9,574 bases of DNA from an uncultured beta proteobacterium. Lineage in GTDB: Bacteria > Pseudomonadota > Gammaproteobacteria > Burkholderiales > Burkholderiaceae_B. Shown one piece after another: positions 1 to 6,016 of this stretch. Location: positions 1 to 9,574 of the forward strand of contig CAIYWO010000147.1 in the NCBI GenBank assembly GCA_903929925.1. The letters are read 5' to 3'. Within the stretch, counting starts at the first letter, position 1. Each line of letters opens with the position of its first letter. A model generated the notes under the pieces. The model ran no database searches and was not told the DNA's origin. It was given only the letters and a program-made list of their open reading frames with translations. Both the position numbers and the translations under genes were made by a program.

Positions 1-23
1 CCTCGCAAAAAACACGGATAATA

Positions 24-49
24 AAAAAGCCTCGAATTCGAGGCTTTTT
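24..49. terminator. Palindromic, probably bidirectional intrinsic terminator
   Basis: This is a perfect 26-bp inverted repeat. GCCTCG (29-34) pairs with CGAGGC (39-44) around AATT, flanked by five or more A on the left and five T on the right. On the minus strand the hairpin is followed by a U-tract, so it should end transcription of the glycine-zipper lipoprotein gene and any minus-strand operon upstream of it. By symmetry it would also stop plus-strand transcription entering from the left. Confidence 0.88.
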
Positions 50-82
50 ACCGTTACACCGAAGAGTGTCTTGGATGTTTCG

Positions 83-319
83 TTATTGCTGCTTGTTAGC
101 TTCGTGCTTGTCGTACAAGTAGCCACCTAAGGCACCGACGGCTGCACCGCCGATCAGACCCCAGACAGGGTTGCCGTCAGCGATCAGAGCAATGCCTGTG
201 CCAGCTGCTGCGCCGATTGCGCCACCAGATAGCGTACGTTGTTGAGTGGTGTTCATGCCAGAGCAGCCCGTGAGCATCAGAGCTGCACATACTGGCAAAG
301 CAAGGAGAGTTTTGTTCAT
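83..319 (-). CDS. Small glycine-zipper lipoprotein
   Basis: This is a 78-residue exported lipoprotein. Residues 1-19 form a lipoprotein signal peptide with a good lipobox (LTGC, lipidated Cys19). The rest has two glycine/alanine-rich hydrophobic stretches, about residues 31-47 (GGAIGAAAGTGIA) and 53-68 (GLIGGAAVGALGG), separated by a DGNP turn, then a short charged tail. That is the pattern of glycine-zipper outer-membrane lipoproteins (the YMGG/2TM glycine-zipper type), which are thought to insert into or pack against the outer membrane. Their exact role is usually unknown. The ATG is supported by GGAAGA about 7 bases upstream. The gene is last in a minus-strand run, 55 bp after the Rap1a-like gene, and ends just before a strong terminator. 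The family call is good; the function is open. Confidence 0.85.
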   Translation of the reverse strand: MNKTLLALPVCAALMLTGCSGMNTTQQRTLSGGAIGAAAGTGIALIADGNPVWGLIGGAAVGALGGYLYDKHEANKQQ

Positions 320-374
320 GATGGGTCTTCCAAAGCGTTGAATGACGGTCTAAGCAGAGCGTGAGCCAAAAGGC

Positions 375-746
375 TTAGCCGCGCTTGCAGGGATACGTTT
401 CGCCGAGGTAGCGCAAAATGGTGTCTGCAGCGGACAGCTGATTAAAGCGCGCATTCGCGGCGGTCCACTTTACAAAGCCGTCGATGTATTGCTGGCGAGT
501 ATTGCCATTTGGTGCGAGACAAATAAAGTTCGGTGCGGTTTTTGGATGACGGCTGGCGATATATGTTTCGTATACACCCTGACCAAAGCCATGGCAAAAG
601 TTTTGCGCAGCAATGTCGGTCTTATTGTTGCAGTAGGCGACGTACTGTTCAGTTGTCGTTGAGGCTTTAGGTGCTTGTTGTGCCATCGCCGGCGCAAAGC
701 CGGCGATGCCAAAACAAAGACCAAGAACTGTAAGGTGCTTGTTCAA
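375..746 (-). CDS. Secreted Rap1a/Tai-like small cysteine protein (TTG start)
   Basis: The open frame runs up to 1013, but its first part overlaps the HiPIP gene and reads as non-protein-like. The likely start is TTG at 746-744, preceded by GGAG six bases upstream, giving 123 residues. It opens with a signal peptide (MNKHLTVLGLCFGIAGFAPA, cleavage probably after Ala22). The only in-frame ATG nearby (codon 21) would destroy that signal. The mature part has four cysteines (39, 51, 66, 120), an FCHGFGQG block (50-57), a C-x-P-x-G-x-T-x-x-Q block (66-76) and a terminal YPC. This order resembles the Rap1a/Tai family of periplasmic immunity proteins against type VI secretion effectors. No effector gene lies nearby, so an immunity role is not supported by context. 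It sits 16 bp after the HiPIP gene, probably in one transcript. The family call rests on remembered motif order only. Confidence 0.68.
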   Translation of the reverse strand: MNKHLTVLGLCFGIAGFAPAMAQQAPKASTTTEQYVAYCNNKTDIAAQNFCHGFGQGVYETYIASRHPKTAPNFICLAPNGNTRQQYIDGFVKWTAANARFNQLSAADTILRYLGETYPCKRG

Positions 747-762
747 TGTTTTCTCCGAGAAA

Positions 763-1068
763 TTAGGCTTTTTTAACCCAGGCATTACACCAGCCAGGAC
801 CTGCAACCAATTTACCAGGGAAAATTGCACAGGTGCCATTGTCAGCGCCTTTGGCTGCGTACAACTGGCAGTTTGAGCAAAGCTGACCTGCAGCGTATTT
901 TGGAAACTTAGCCTTGTCGACTGCAGTCGCTGCAGCTTTGTAACCGAGGCCGGCGGCTGCGGGTTCTGCTTCGCCGAGCATCGCTTGAGCCTGCGCTTGA
1001 GCGGATAAACCAAGGCCAGCCAGACTGGCTGAAGAGTAAATAATGAACTGACGACGTGAAGGTTTCAT
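763..1068 (-). CDS. High-potential iron-sulfur protein (HiPIP), Tat-exported
   Basis: This is a 101-residue periplasmic electron carrier holding one [4Fe-4S] cluster that cycles between the 3+ and 2+ states. In other bacteria HiPIPs pass electrons to photosynthetic reaction centres or terminal oxidases; with no photosynthesis genes in view, a respiratory role is inferred. The N-terminus has a twin-arginine motif (SRRQFII, residues 4-10) and an alanine-rich signal region to about residue 29, fitting export as a folded protein. The cluster cysteines are 64, 67, 80 and 94 (C-x2-C-x12-C-x13-C). The family's usual second gap is a few residues longer, so this is a short-loop version. The block from Tyr43 (LGYKAAATAVDKAKFPKYAA) is typical of the family. 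A longer frame reaches 1101, but ATG at 1068 has AGGA eight bases upstream and places the Tat motif at the start. Confidence 0.93.
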   Translation of the reverse strand: MKPSRRQFIIYSSASLAGLGLSAQAQAQAMLGEAEPAAAGLGYKAAATAVDKAKFPKYAAGQLCSNCQLYAAKGADNGTCAIFPGKLVAGPGWCNAWVKKA

Positions 1069-1087
1069 TGTCTTTGTCCTAGAAGAG

Positions 1088-1113
1088 AAAAAACTGCACA
1101 ATTAGCGATGCAG
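1088..1113 (-). terminator. Weak terminator- or attenuator-like hairpin before the HiPIP gene
   Basis: Read on the minus strand, CTGCA (1113-1109) and TGCAG (1098-1094) form a 5-bp stem with a 10-nt loop, followed directly by six T (1093-1088). It lies between the stop of the lyase-family gene and the HiPIP start. The stem is short, so it may only attenuate read-through. No convincing separate HiPIP promoter was found in this 60-bp gap. Confidence 0.3.
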
Positions 1114-1128
1114 ATCACTGAATTTTAG

Positions 1129-1998
1129 TCAGTCTGCGTGTTTTTTGTCGAAATCCCACACTTCCTCAAATCCCATGAGTTTGGTGAGATCCGTAAAGTC
1201 ATACAGATCAGTCGTTCCGCCCACAGACGAACCCGTGCTTTTGAATTGCTGGTAGACCTGCATCATCGCCTGAACGCTTGCCAACATGGCCGTGATCGGG
1301 AAAATCGCGAGTTTGAAGTTCAGCGCTTCGAGCTCAGCTTTGGTGAGTACAGGAGTACGGCCTTTTTCGACCATATTTGCGAGCAAGGGCTGATGGAAGG
1401 TGCGTCCAATCGTTCGCATTTCCTCTTCTGTCTCAGGGGACTCAACAAACAAGATGTCTGCACCGGCCTTTGCATAGGCTTCGGCTCTTCGCAGTGCCTC
1501 GTCCAGTCCGAGTGTTGTGCGGGCGTCCGTCCGCGCAATAATCAGAAAATCCTTCGATTGACGGGCTTCGGCCGCAACGCGGATTTTCTTGACCATGTCT
1601 TCCATCGGGATAACACGGCGCCCGGGCGTATGACCGCACTTTTTAGGAAACTCTTGGTCTTCGAGCTGAATGGCTGACGCGCCGGCGAGCTCATAGCCTT
1701 GAACAGTATGGCGTACGTTTAATAAACCGCCATAGCCTGTGTCGCCATCCGCGACGAGGGGGGTGCGTGCCATTTTGGCCATTGAGCCGACGCGGCCCAC
1801 CATGTCGCTGTAGGTTGCCAAGCCTGCGTCTGGCAGGCCCATGTGAGAAGCGACAGTGCCAAAGCCAGTCATGTACAAGGCGTCAAAGCCGAAACTGTCG
1901 GCTAATCGCAGCGACACCATGTCGTAGACGCCAGGTGCCGTAACCAGTCCAGGTTGCTTGAGTCGTGCGTGGAGTTGAGCGGGTTTATTGTTTGACAT
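1129..1998 (-). CDS. Isocitrate lyase/PEP mutase-family C-C lyase or decarboxylase
   Basis: This is a 289-residue TIM-barrel enzyme of the isocitrate lyase/PEP mutase superfamily. It has the Mg2+-binding block ADGDTGYGG (83-91, with Asp84 and Asp86), QLEDQ (111-115), the catalytic-loop motif KKCGH (119-123), ARTDAR (155-160) and FVESP (184-188). The KKCGH cysteine (Cys121) is the general acid of the carbon-carbon lyases in this family (isocitrate, 2-methylisocitrate and 2,3-dimethylmalate lyases). True PEP mutases carry a different loop. A small 2-hydroxy-dicarboxylate lyase or oxaloacetate decarboxylase is therefore more likely than phosphonate chemistry, even though such genes are often labelled carboxyvinyl-carboxyphosphonate phosphorylmutase. 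The substrate cannot be read from the sequence. The Shine-Dalgarno upstream of the ATG is weak. It diverges from the amidase gene, with a 176-bp gap. Confidence 0.9.
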   Translation of the reverse strand: MSNNKPAQLHARLKQPGLVTAPGVYDMVSLRLADSFGFDALYMTGFGTVASHMGLPDAGLATYSDMVGRVGSMAKMARTPLVADGDTGYGGLLNVRHTVQGYELAGASAIQLEDQEFPKKCGHTPGRRVIPMEDMVKKIRVAAEARQSKDFLIIARTDARTTLGLDEALRRAEAYAKAGADILFVESPETEEEMRTIGRTFHQPLLANMVEKGRTPVLTKAELEALNFKLAIFPITAMLASVQAMMQVYQQFKSTGSSVGGTTDLYDFTDLTKLMGFEEVWDFDKKHAD

Positions 1999-2110
1999 GA
2001 TTCAGAGTCTCGTAGGATTTTTTTTGGTAGTCGTGGGGCCGTGCGTTGCCCTAATCGTAGCAGGAAGCCAGCGGCCCGTGCGGGCGCAGGTGACGGCATC
2101 TGAGGACCGC

Positions 2111-2139
2111 TTGACCGGCAAGCGTCAGTTCCTTACATT
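2111..2139 (+). promoter_or_regulatory. Candidate sigma70 promoter for the amidase gene
   Basis: A -35 box TTGACC (2111-2116) and a -10 box TACATT (2134-2139) are separated by exactly 17 bases. They match the consensus at five and four of six positions. Transcription would begin near 2146, leaving a leader of about 29 bases before the amidase ATG at 2175. This is prediction from consensus only. Confidence 0.5.
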
Positions 2140-2159
2140 GGGAGGCTTGTTTCCTCCCA
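2139..2159. repeat. 7-bp inverted repeat at the predicted amidase transcription start
   Basis: TGGGAGG (2139-2145) and CCTCCCA (2153-2159) form a perfect inverted repeat with a 7-base centre. It overlaps the end of the predicted -10 box and the predicted start of transcription, a usual position for a repressor operator. If transcription began further upstream it would instead be an mRNA hairpin 15 bases before the ATG. No binding protein can be named. Confidence 0.45.
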
Positions 2160-2174
2160 CATTCAAAGAAACCC

Positions 2175-3521
2175 ATGACGCAGATCACTGAAACCATCCA
2201 CGAACTCAATCTAAAGCTTGCGCGCCGCGAAACCACGCGTGAGGCGCTCGTGACGCGTGCACTCGAAGGTGCGGCCAAGGAAAGTGCCAAGAGTGTGTTC
2301 ACCAAGCTTTACCCAGAGGCAGCGTTAGCCGCAGCACGCTATGCCGATGCAGCGCAAGCTGCTGGGGTCGAGCAGTCGCCTCTGGCTGGTCTGCCGGTCT
2401 CGATTAAGGATCTATATGGGGTTGCGGGTGAGACCACGATGGCGGGCTCAGTGGTGTGCAAAGGGGAGCCCCCACAGGCTCACGATGCGCCAGTGATCGC
2501 ACGCTTGCGTACAGCAGGCTCTGCCATTATCGGCAAAACCAATATGACGGAGTTTGCGTTCTCTGGGATTGGCATCAATCCGCATTACGGTACCCCTGTC
2601 AATCCGACGGACCCAAAGGTTGCTCGGATTCCTGGTGGCTCATCCTCGGGCGCAGGAGTTTCGGTTGCGCTGGGCTTGGCTGTTGCGGGCTTGGGGTCGG
2701 ATACCGGCGGTTCGATCCGCATTCCTGCGGCTCTTTGTGGCTTGGTTGGCTTTAAGTCCACGCAAAGTCGGGTACCTCTCGATGGTGCGCTGGAGCTATC
2801 GCGCTCATTGGACACGGTTTGCGCCATGACGCGTAGTGTGCAAGATTGCATTACGGTGGATGCCATTCTGTCAGGCCAACGCTTGGCTGTGCGTCCACGC
2901 ACGGCTGGCAGCCTGCGTTTGGCGGTTCCTCAGACCGTCGTGCTTGACGGACTCGATGCAACGGTCGCCCAAGCGTTTGATCGCACTTTATCCGCACTCT
3001 CGGCCGCAGGCGCTGAAATTGTAGAGATTCCTCTGGCGGAGCTGGCTGAGATCTCTAAAGTGAATGCCCCAGGCGGCCTCTCGCCGATCGAAGCGTACGC
3101 CGTGCATCATGAGCGCTTGGCGCGCGCTAAAGAGGGCTTCGATCAACGCGTTGCGGCGCGGGTGTCGCTCGGCGCCGCAGTTACTGCGCAGCAATACATC
3201 GCCTTGCTGGACAAGCGCCGTGCCTGGATCACAAGCGTCGAGCGCGCGATAGAAGGCTTTGATGCAATTGTGTGCCCGACTGTTCCAACGATTGCGCCCG
3301 AGATTGCCCGCTTGGTTGCTTCGGATGAAGAGTTTTTCAAGGCAAACGGTCAGATGCTGCGCAATACGTTCACGATTAACTTGCTGGATGGTTGCTCTTA
3401 CAGCCTCCCATGCCACCGCTCGGGTGAACTTCCCGTCGGGTTAATGGTGTCTTCGATTCGTGGTGATGATGCGAATTTGTCGTCAGTTGCGCTAACAATT
3501 GAGGGGATTTTGCGGGGCTGA
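2175..3521 (+). CDS. Amidase signature family enzyme
   Basis: This 448-residue protein belongs to the amidase signature family, which hydrolyses or transfers carboxamide groups. The Ser-cisSer-Lys triad is visible: Lys78 in PVSIKD, Ser156 in PGGSSSGA, and nucleophile Ser180 in GSDTGGSIRIPA. The spacing from cis-Ser to nucleophile (24) matches the family. It resembles stand-alone amidases of the GatA-related group. No gatB or gatC lies nearby, so a role in tRNA amidation is unlikely and the natural substrate is unknown. The only start in the frame near the N-terminus is ATG at 2175; the Shine-Dalgarno is poor (AAAGAAA). There is no signal peptide, so the enzyme is cytoplasmic. It diverges from the lyase-family gene, and the two might share a catabolic regulator, though nothing in the sequence proves it. 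Confidence 0.93.
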   Translation: MTQITETIHELNLKLARRETTREALVTRALEGAAKESAKSVFTKLYPEAALAAARYADAAQAAGVEQSPLAGLPVSIKDLYGVAGETTMAGSVVCKGEPPQAHDAPVIARLRTAGSAIIGKTNMTEFAFSGIGINPHYGTPVNPTDPKVARIPGGSSSGAGVSVALGLAVAGLGSDTGGSIRIPAALCGLVGFKSTQSRVPLDGALELSRSLDTVCAMTRSVQDCITVDAILSGQRLAVRPRTAGSLRLAVPQTVVLDGLDATVAQAFDRTLSALSAAGAEIVEIPLAELAEISKVNAPGGLSPIEAYAVHHERLARAKEGFDQRVAARVSLGAAVTAQQYIALLDKRRAWITSVERAIEGFDAIVCPTVPTIAPEIARLVASDEEFFKANGQMLRNTFTINLLDGCSYSLPCHRSGELPVGLMVSSIRGDDANLSSVALTIEGILRG

Positions 3522-3572
3522 ACAGATTGAAAGAGTTTGTAACCAATCGAAACAAATTCCGCTAGGCTGACC

Positions 3573-3626
3573 CCTTAACAGTATGGACGAATGGGCATAA
3601 CGTACGCCCATTGTCACTGTTAAAGG
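3573..3626 (+). promoter_or_regulatory. Long nested hairpin reaching the ribosome binding site of the lipoprotein gene
   Basis: TTAACAGT (3575-3582) pairs with ACTGTTAA (3616-3623), GAC (3586-3588) with GTC (3613-3615), and AATGGGC (3590-3596) with GCCCATT (3606-3612), with a 9-base loop and small one-sided bulges. Across one bulged A (3624), CC (3573-3574) could also pair with GG (3625-3626) of the AGGAG ribosome binding site. There is no T-tract after it, so it is not a standard terminator for the amidase gene. A 5' UTR element or a protein-binding palindrome is possible. Confidence 0.5.
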
Positions 3627-3635
3627 AGTTCAGCC

Positions 3636-3935
3636 ATGGGTATTACTCGGTTCTTGTCGTTGGGCGCTCTTTTTATGTGCACTGGGTGCGTCGCATATGG
3701 CCCCGTAGCGGGCAACTATGGCTATGACCCTGGTTATGGTGTGGCAACTTATAGCCCAAGCCCCTTCTACGTTGCGCCAGCACCGGTCTATTTCCCTCCG
3801 GTCTATGCCCCACCTGTCTATGTTCGCCCAGCTCCGCGCGTGGTTGTGCCGATCTTTGTGTCGCCACCGGCTGTTCGTGCGCCTTACTATCGTCCGTACC
3901 GCAATCACTACCACCGGCGCGGTTGGTCTGGTTAA
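3636..3935 (+). CDS. Small Tyr/Pro-rich putative lipoprotein
   Basis: This is a 99-residue secreted protein of unknown function. Residues 1-18 look like a lipoprotein signal peptide ending in CTGC, with Cys18 as the probable lipid site. The -3 position is Cys rather than the usual Leu, so lipidation is likely but not certain. The mature part is low in complexity and rich in Tyr, Pro, Val and Ala, with repeated PVY/PPVY units (about residues 44-70), and ends in a basic, His/Arg/Tyr-rich tail (YRPYRNHYHRRGW). No enzymatic motif is seen; a cell-envelope structural role is a guess. The ATG has a strong AGGAG seven bases upstream, right beside a long hairpin. The RIO kinase gene follows after 56 bp in the same direction, so the two may be co-transcribed. 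Confidence 0.72.
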   Translation: MGITRFLSLGALFMCTGCVAYGPVAGNYGYDPGYGVATYSPSPFYVAPAPVYFPPVYAPPVYVRPAPRVVVPIFVSPPAVRAPYYRPYRNHYHRRGWSG

Positions 3936-3944
3936 GCACTGGTA

Positions 3945-3983
3945 CGGGCAAACCTGTACATTACGGGATAGAACGATTGCCCG
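3945..3983 (+). repeat. 7-bp inverted repeat ending at the RIO kinase ribosome binding site
   Basis: CGGGCAA (3945-3951) and TTGCCCG (3977-3983) are perfectly complementary across a 25-base loop. The last base of the right arm is the first G of the GGAGG ribosome binding site (3983-3987). It may modulate translation of the kinase gene or be chance. Confidence 0.25.
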
Positions 3984-3991
3984 GAGGTGTA

Positions 3992-4858
3992 ATGAAAGTC
4001 CCGCAACGGCTTAGGCCGCTGGTTGAAGAAGGCTTGGTCGATGACGTACTGAGCCAGTTAATGAGCGGCAAAGAGGCGACCGTTTATGTTGTGCGCTGCG
4101 GTCAGGATGTGCGTTGTGCCAAAGTGTACAAAGACGCCAAGCAGCGTAGCTTCAAGAATGCAGTGTCGTACACCGAGGGCCGCAAGGTTAAAAACAGTCG
4201 CCAAGCGCGCGCCATGGAAAAAGGCACCCGCTACGGTAAACAAATGCAGGAAGAGCTTTGGCAAAACGCTGAGGTCGATGCCTTGTTCAAGCTGGCGAGT
4301 GCAGGCGTGCGCGTCCCCAAGCCATATATTTGCACAGACGGCGTACTGCTCATGGAGTTGGTCGCCGATGCAGAAGGTAATGTTGCGCCTAGACTCAATG
4401 ATGTCGACATGACCCCAGAGCGCGCCCGTGAGTGTCACCAGTTTTTATTGAGTCAGGTCGTGCGCATGTTGTGCGCAGGCGTGATTCACGGCGACCTCTC
4501 CGAATACAACATTCTGATGGCCGAGGACGGCCCTGTCATTATTGATTTGCCTCAAGCCATCGATGCTGCGGCAAACAATGAAGCGCAGGTTCATTTGCAG
4601 CGCGATGTGCAAAACCTTGCAACGTATTTTGGGCAATTTGCGCCTGAGCTGCTCGCCACGGAATACGGCAAAGAGATGTGGCAGCATTACGTTGCAGGAA
4701 CGCTCACAACTGAGACTCCTTTGACCGGCCAGGCACGCGTCGATCACACTCCCGTGGATATGGCTGGGCTGATGCAGGAAATCGAGGCAACCCGGCGCGA
4801 ACAAGAGGCGCGATTGCGCCGGATGCAAGGGATTTCGGACCCTGATCGGGATCACTAA
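3992..4858 (+). CDS. RIO1-family atypical serine protein kinase/ATPase
   Basis: This is a 288-residue cytoplasmic kinase of the RIO family. Visible elements are the flexible nucleotide-binding loop SGKEATVY (25-32), the ATP-anchoring lysine in CAKVYK (Lys44), the hinge region MELVA (121-125), the catalytic loop HGDLSEYN (156-163, with Asp158 and Asn163) and the metal-binding IIDLPQ (173-178, with Asp175). All catalytic residues are present, so it should be active. In archaea and eukaryotes RIO proteins act in small-subunit ribosome maturation; the role of the bacterial version is poorly known. The frame is open back to a TTG at 3923 that would overlap the lipoprotein gene, but ATG at 3992 has an excellent GGAGG four bases upstream and was chosen. 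The C-terminus is charged and probably helical (residues 260-288). Confidence 0.92.
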   Translation: MKVPQRLRPLVEEGLVDDVLSQLMSGKEATVYVVRCGQDVRCAKVYKDAKQRSFKNAVSYTEGRKVKNSRQARAMEKGTRYGKQMQEELWQNAEVDALFKLASAGVRVPKPYICTDGVLLMELVADAEGNVAPRLNDVDMTPERARECHQFLLSQVVRMLCAGVIHGDLSEYNILMAEDGPVIIDLPQAIDAAANNEAQVHLQRDVQNLATYFGQFAPELLATEYGKEMWQHYVAGTLTTETPLTGQARVDHTPVDMAGLMQEIEATRREQEARLRRMQGISDPDRDH

Positions 4859-4877
4859 TCCTTTGCGTTCTCGTGGC

Positions 4878-4883
4878 TATAAT
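4878..4883 (+). promoter_or_regulatory. Candidate -10 box of the ilvE promoter
   Basis: A perfect TATAAT stands 35 bases upstream of the ilvE ATG, just after the RIO kinase stop. No good -35 box is found 16-18 bases further up, so it might need an activator. It suggests that ilvE has its own transcript with a leader of about 29 bases. Confidence 0.45.
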
Positions 4884-4918
4884 CAAGTGAACATAAGTCC
4901 AATATTCTGGTTTAGATC

Positions 4919-6016
4919 ATGACTGCACAAACACCTCTGATTTTTAAGTCCACACGTTCAACGCAGGGACGTTCAAAAGCGGAGCGCGACGCGATCCTCG
5001 CGGACCCCGGCTTTGGCAAGTATTTCAGCGATCATATGGTGTCGATTGACTGGACTGTCGAGCAAGGTTGGCATGATGCGCAAGTCAAGCCTTACGGCCC
5101 GCTGTTGCTTGACCCCGCTTCTTCGGTGTTGCATTACGCACAAGAAATTTTCGAAGGCTTGAAAGCATATCGCCATGCAGATGGTTCAATCTGGACGTTC
5201 CGTCCACAGGCCAATGCAGAGCGCATGCAACGCTCGGCACACCGACTTGCTTTGCCAGGGCTGCCGACAGAGGCATTCATCGAGTCGCTCAAGCAGCTCG
5301 TTTCTCTGGACGCAGACTGGGTGCCTACTGCACCGGATACTTGTATGTATCTTCGTCCCTTCACGATTGCAAATGAGAGCTTCTTGGGCGTGCGTTCTGC
5401 ACATAAGGCAACGTATTTTGTGATCGCCAGCCCTGTCGGACCATACTTTGCAAAAGGTGTTGCTCCTGTCTCGATTTGGTTATCTGAAGACTTTACCCGC
5501 GCGGCTGTCGGTGGCACGGGTGCAGCGAAGTGCGGCGGTAACTACGCGGCTTCGCTCTTACCTCAACAAGAAGCCTATAAAAACGGCTGTTCGCAAGTGC
5601 TCTTCCTTGATCCTCAAGAAGGCAAATACTTGGAAGAGCTCGGCGGGATGAACGTATTCCTCGTCAAGAAAGATGGCACGTTGATCACTCCTGAGCTGTC
5701 AGGCAGCATTTTGGAGGGTGTGACACGCTTGAGCATCTTGCAGCTGGCCAGAGATCGTGGGTTGAAGGTTGAAGAGCGGAAGATCTCGATTGATGAGTGG
5801 CGTAACGGCGTTGCATCAGGCGATATCGTTGAGGCGTTTGCCGCTGGAACCGCTGCAGTGGTGGCGCCAATCTCTGCGCTCAAAGGCCGTGGTTTTGTGG
5901 CCGGGGATGAGAATGCACCCGCTGGTAAGCTGACAATGTCTCTACGGCAGGAGTTGACCGATATTCAGTACGGTCGTGCTCCAGATCGTCACGGCTGGTT
6001 GACCCGCTTGGTCTGA
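4919..6016 (+). CDS. ilvE: Branched-chain amino acid aminotransferase
   Basis: This 365-residue PLP enzyme of fold type IV interconverts leucine, isoleucine and valine with their 2-oxo acids, using 2-oxoglutarate/glutamate. It performs the last step of their synthesis and the first of their breakdown. Motifs seen are the EIFEGLKAYR block (76-85), the PLP lysine Lys204 in AAKCGGNYAAS, the conserved ELGGMN block from Glu240, and the phosphate-binding SGSILEGVTR (261-270). Length and N-terminus match the longer bacterial group related to eukaryotic BCATs rather than the roughly 310-residue E. coli IlvE type. No other ilv or leu genes are adjacent. The Shine-Dalgarno before the ATG is weak, but no better start exists and the N-terminus fits the family. 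Its last 28 bases overlap the convergent gene on the other strand. Confidence 0.95.
   Translation: MTAQTPLIFKSTRSTQGRSKAERDAILADPGFGKYFSDHMVSIDWTVEQGWHDAQVKPYGPLLLDPASSVLHYAQEIFEGLKAYRHADGSIWTFRPQANAERMQRSAHRLALPGLPTEAFIESLKQLVSLDADWVPTAPDTCMYLRPFTIANESFLGVRSAHKATYFVIASPVGPYFAKGVAPVSIWLSEDFTRAAVGGTGAAKCGGNYAASLLPQQEAYKNGCSQVLFLDPQEGKYLEELGGMNVFLVKKDGTLITPELSGSILEGVTRLSILQLARDRGLKVEERKISIDEWRNGVASGDIVEAFAAGTAAVVAPISALKGRGFVAGDENAPAGKLTMSLRQELTDIQYGRAPDRHGWLTRLV

Noticed and set aside
747..1013. N-terminal extension of the Rap1a-like frame up to an ATG at 1013.
   Set aside because: It lies almost wholly inside the HiPIP gene in another frame, has no protein-like composition, and would bury the clear signal peptide.
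1129..1998. Reading the lyase-family gene as evidence for phosphonate biosynthesis.
   Set aside because: The KKCGH loop with its catalytic cysteine is typical of C-C lyases, and no other phosphonate gene is present.
1988..2191. Plus-strand 67-residue frame with a hydrophobic start, between the lyase-family gene and the amidase gene.
   Set aside because: It overlaps the start of both real genes, lacks a ribosome binding site, and spans the predicted amidase promoter and palindrome.
1110..2192. The 13-mer GCAGATCACTGAA occurs at both 1110-1122 and 2180-2192.
   Set aside because: One 13-base match in a window of this size is expected by chance about as often as not. One copy is inside coding sequence and the flanks do not match.
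3923..3991. TTG start for the RIO kinase at 3923.
   Set aside because: It overlaps the lipoprotein stop and lacks a ribosome binding site, while ATG at 3992 has a near-perfect GGAGG.
3988..4438. Long minus- and plus-strand frames within the RIO kinase gene.
   Set aside because: The kinase motifs fix the coding frame; the alternatives show no recognisable protein features.
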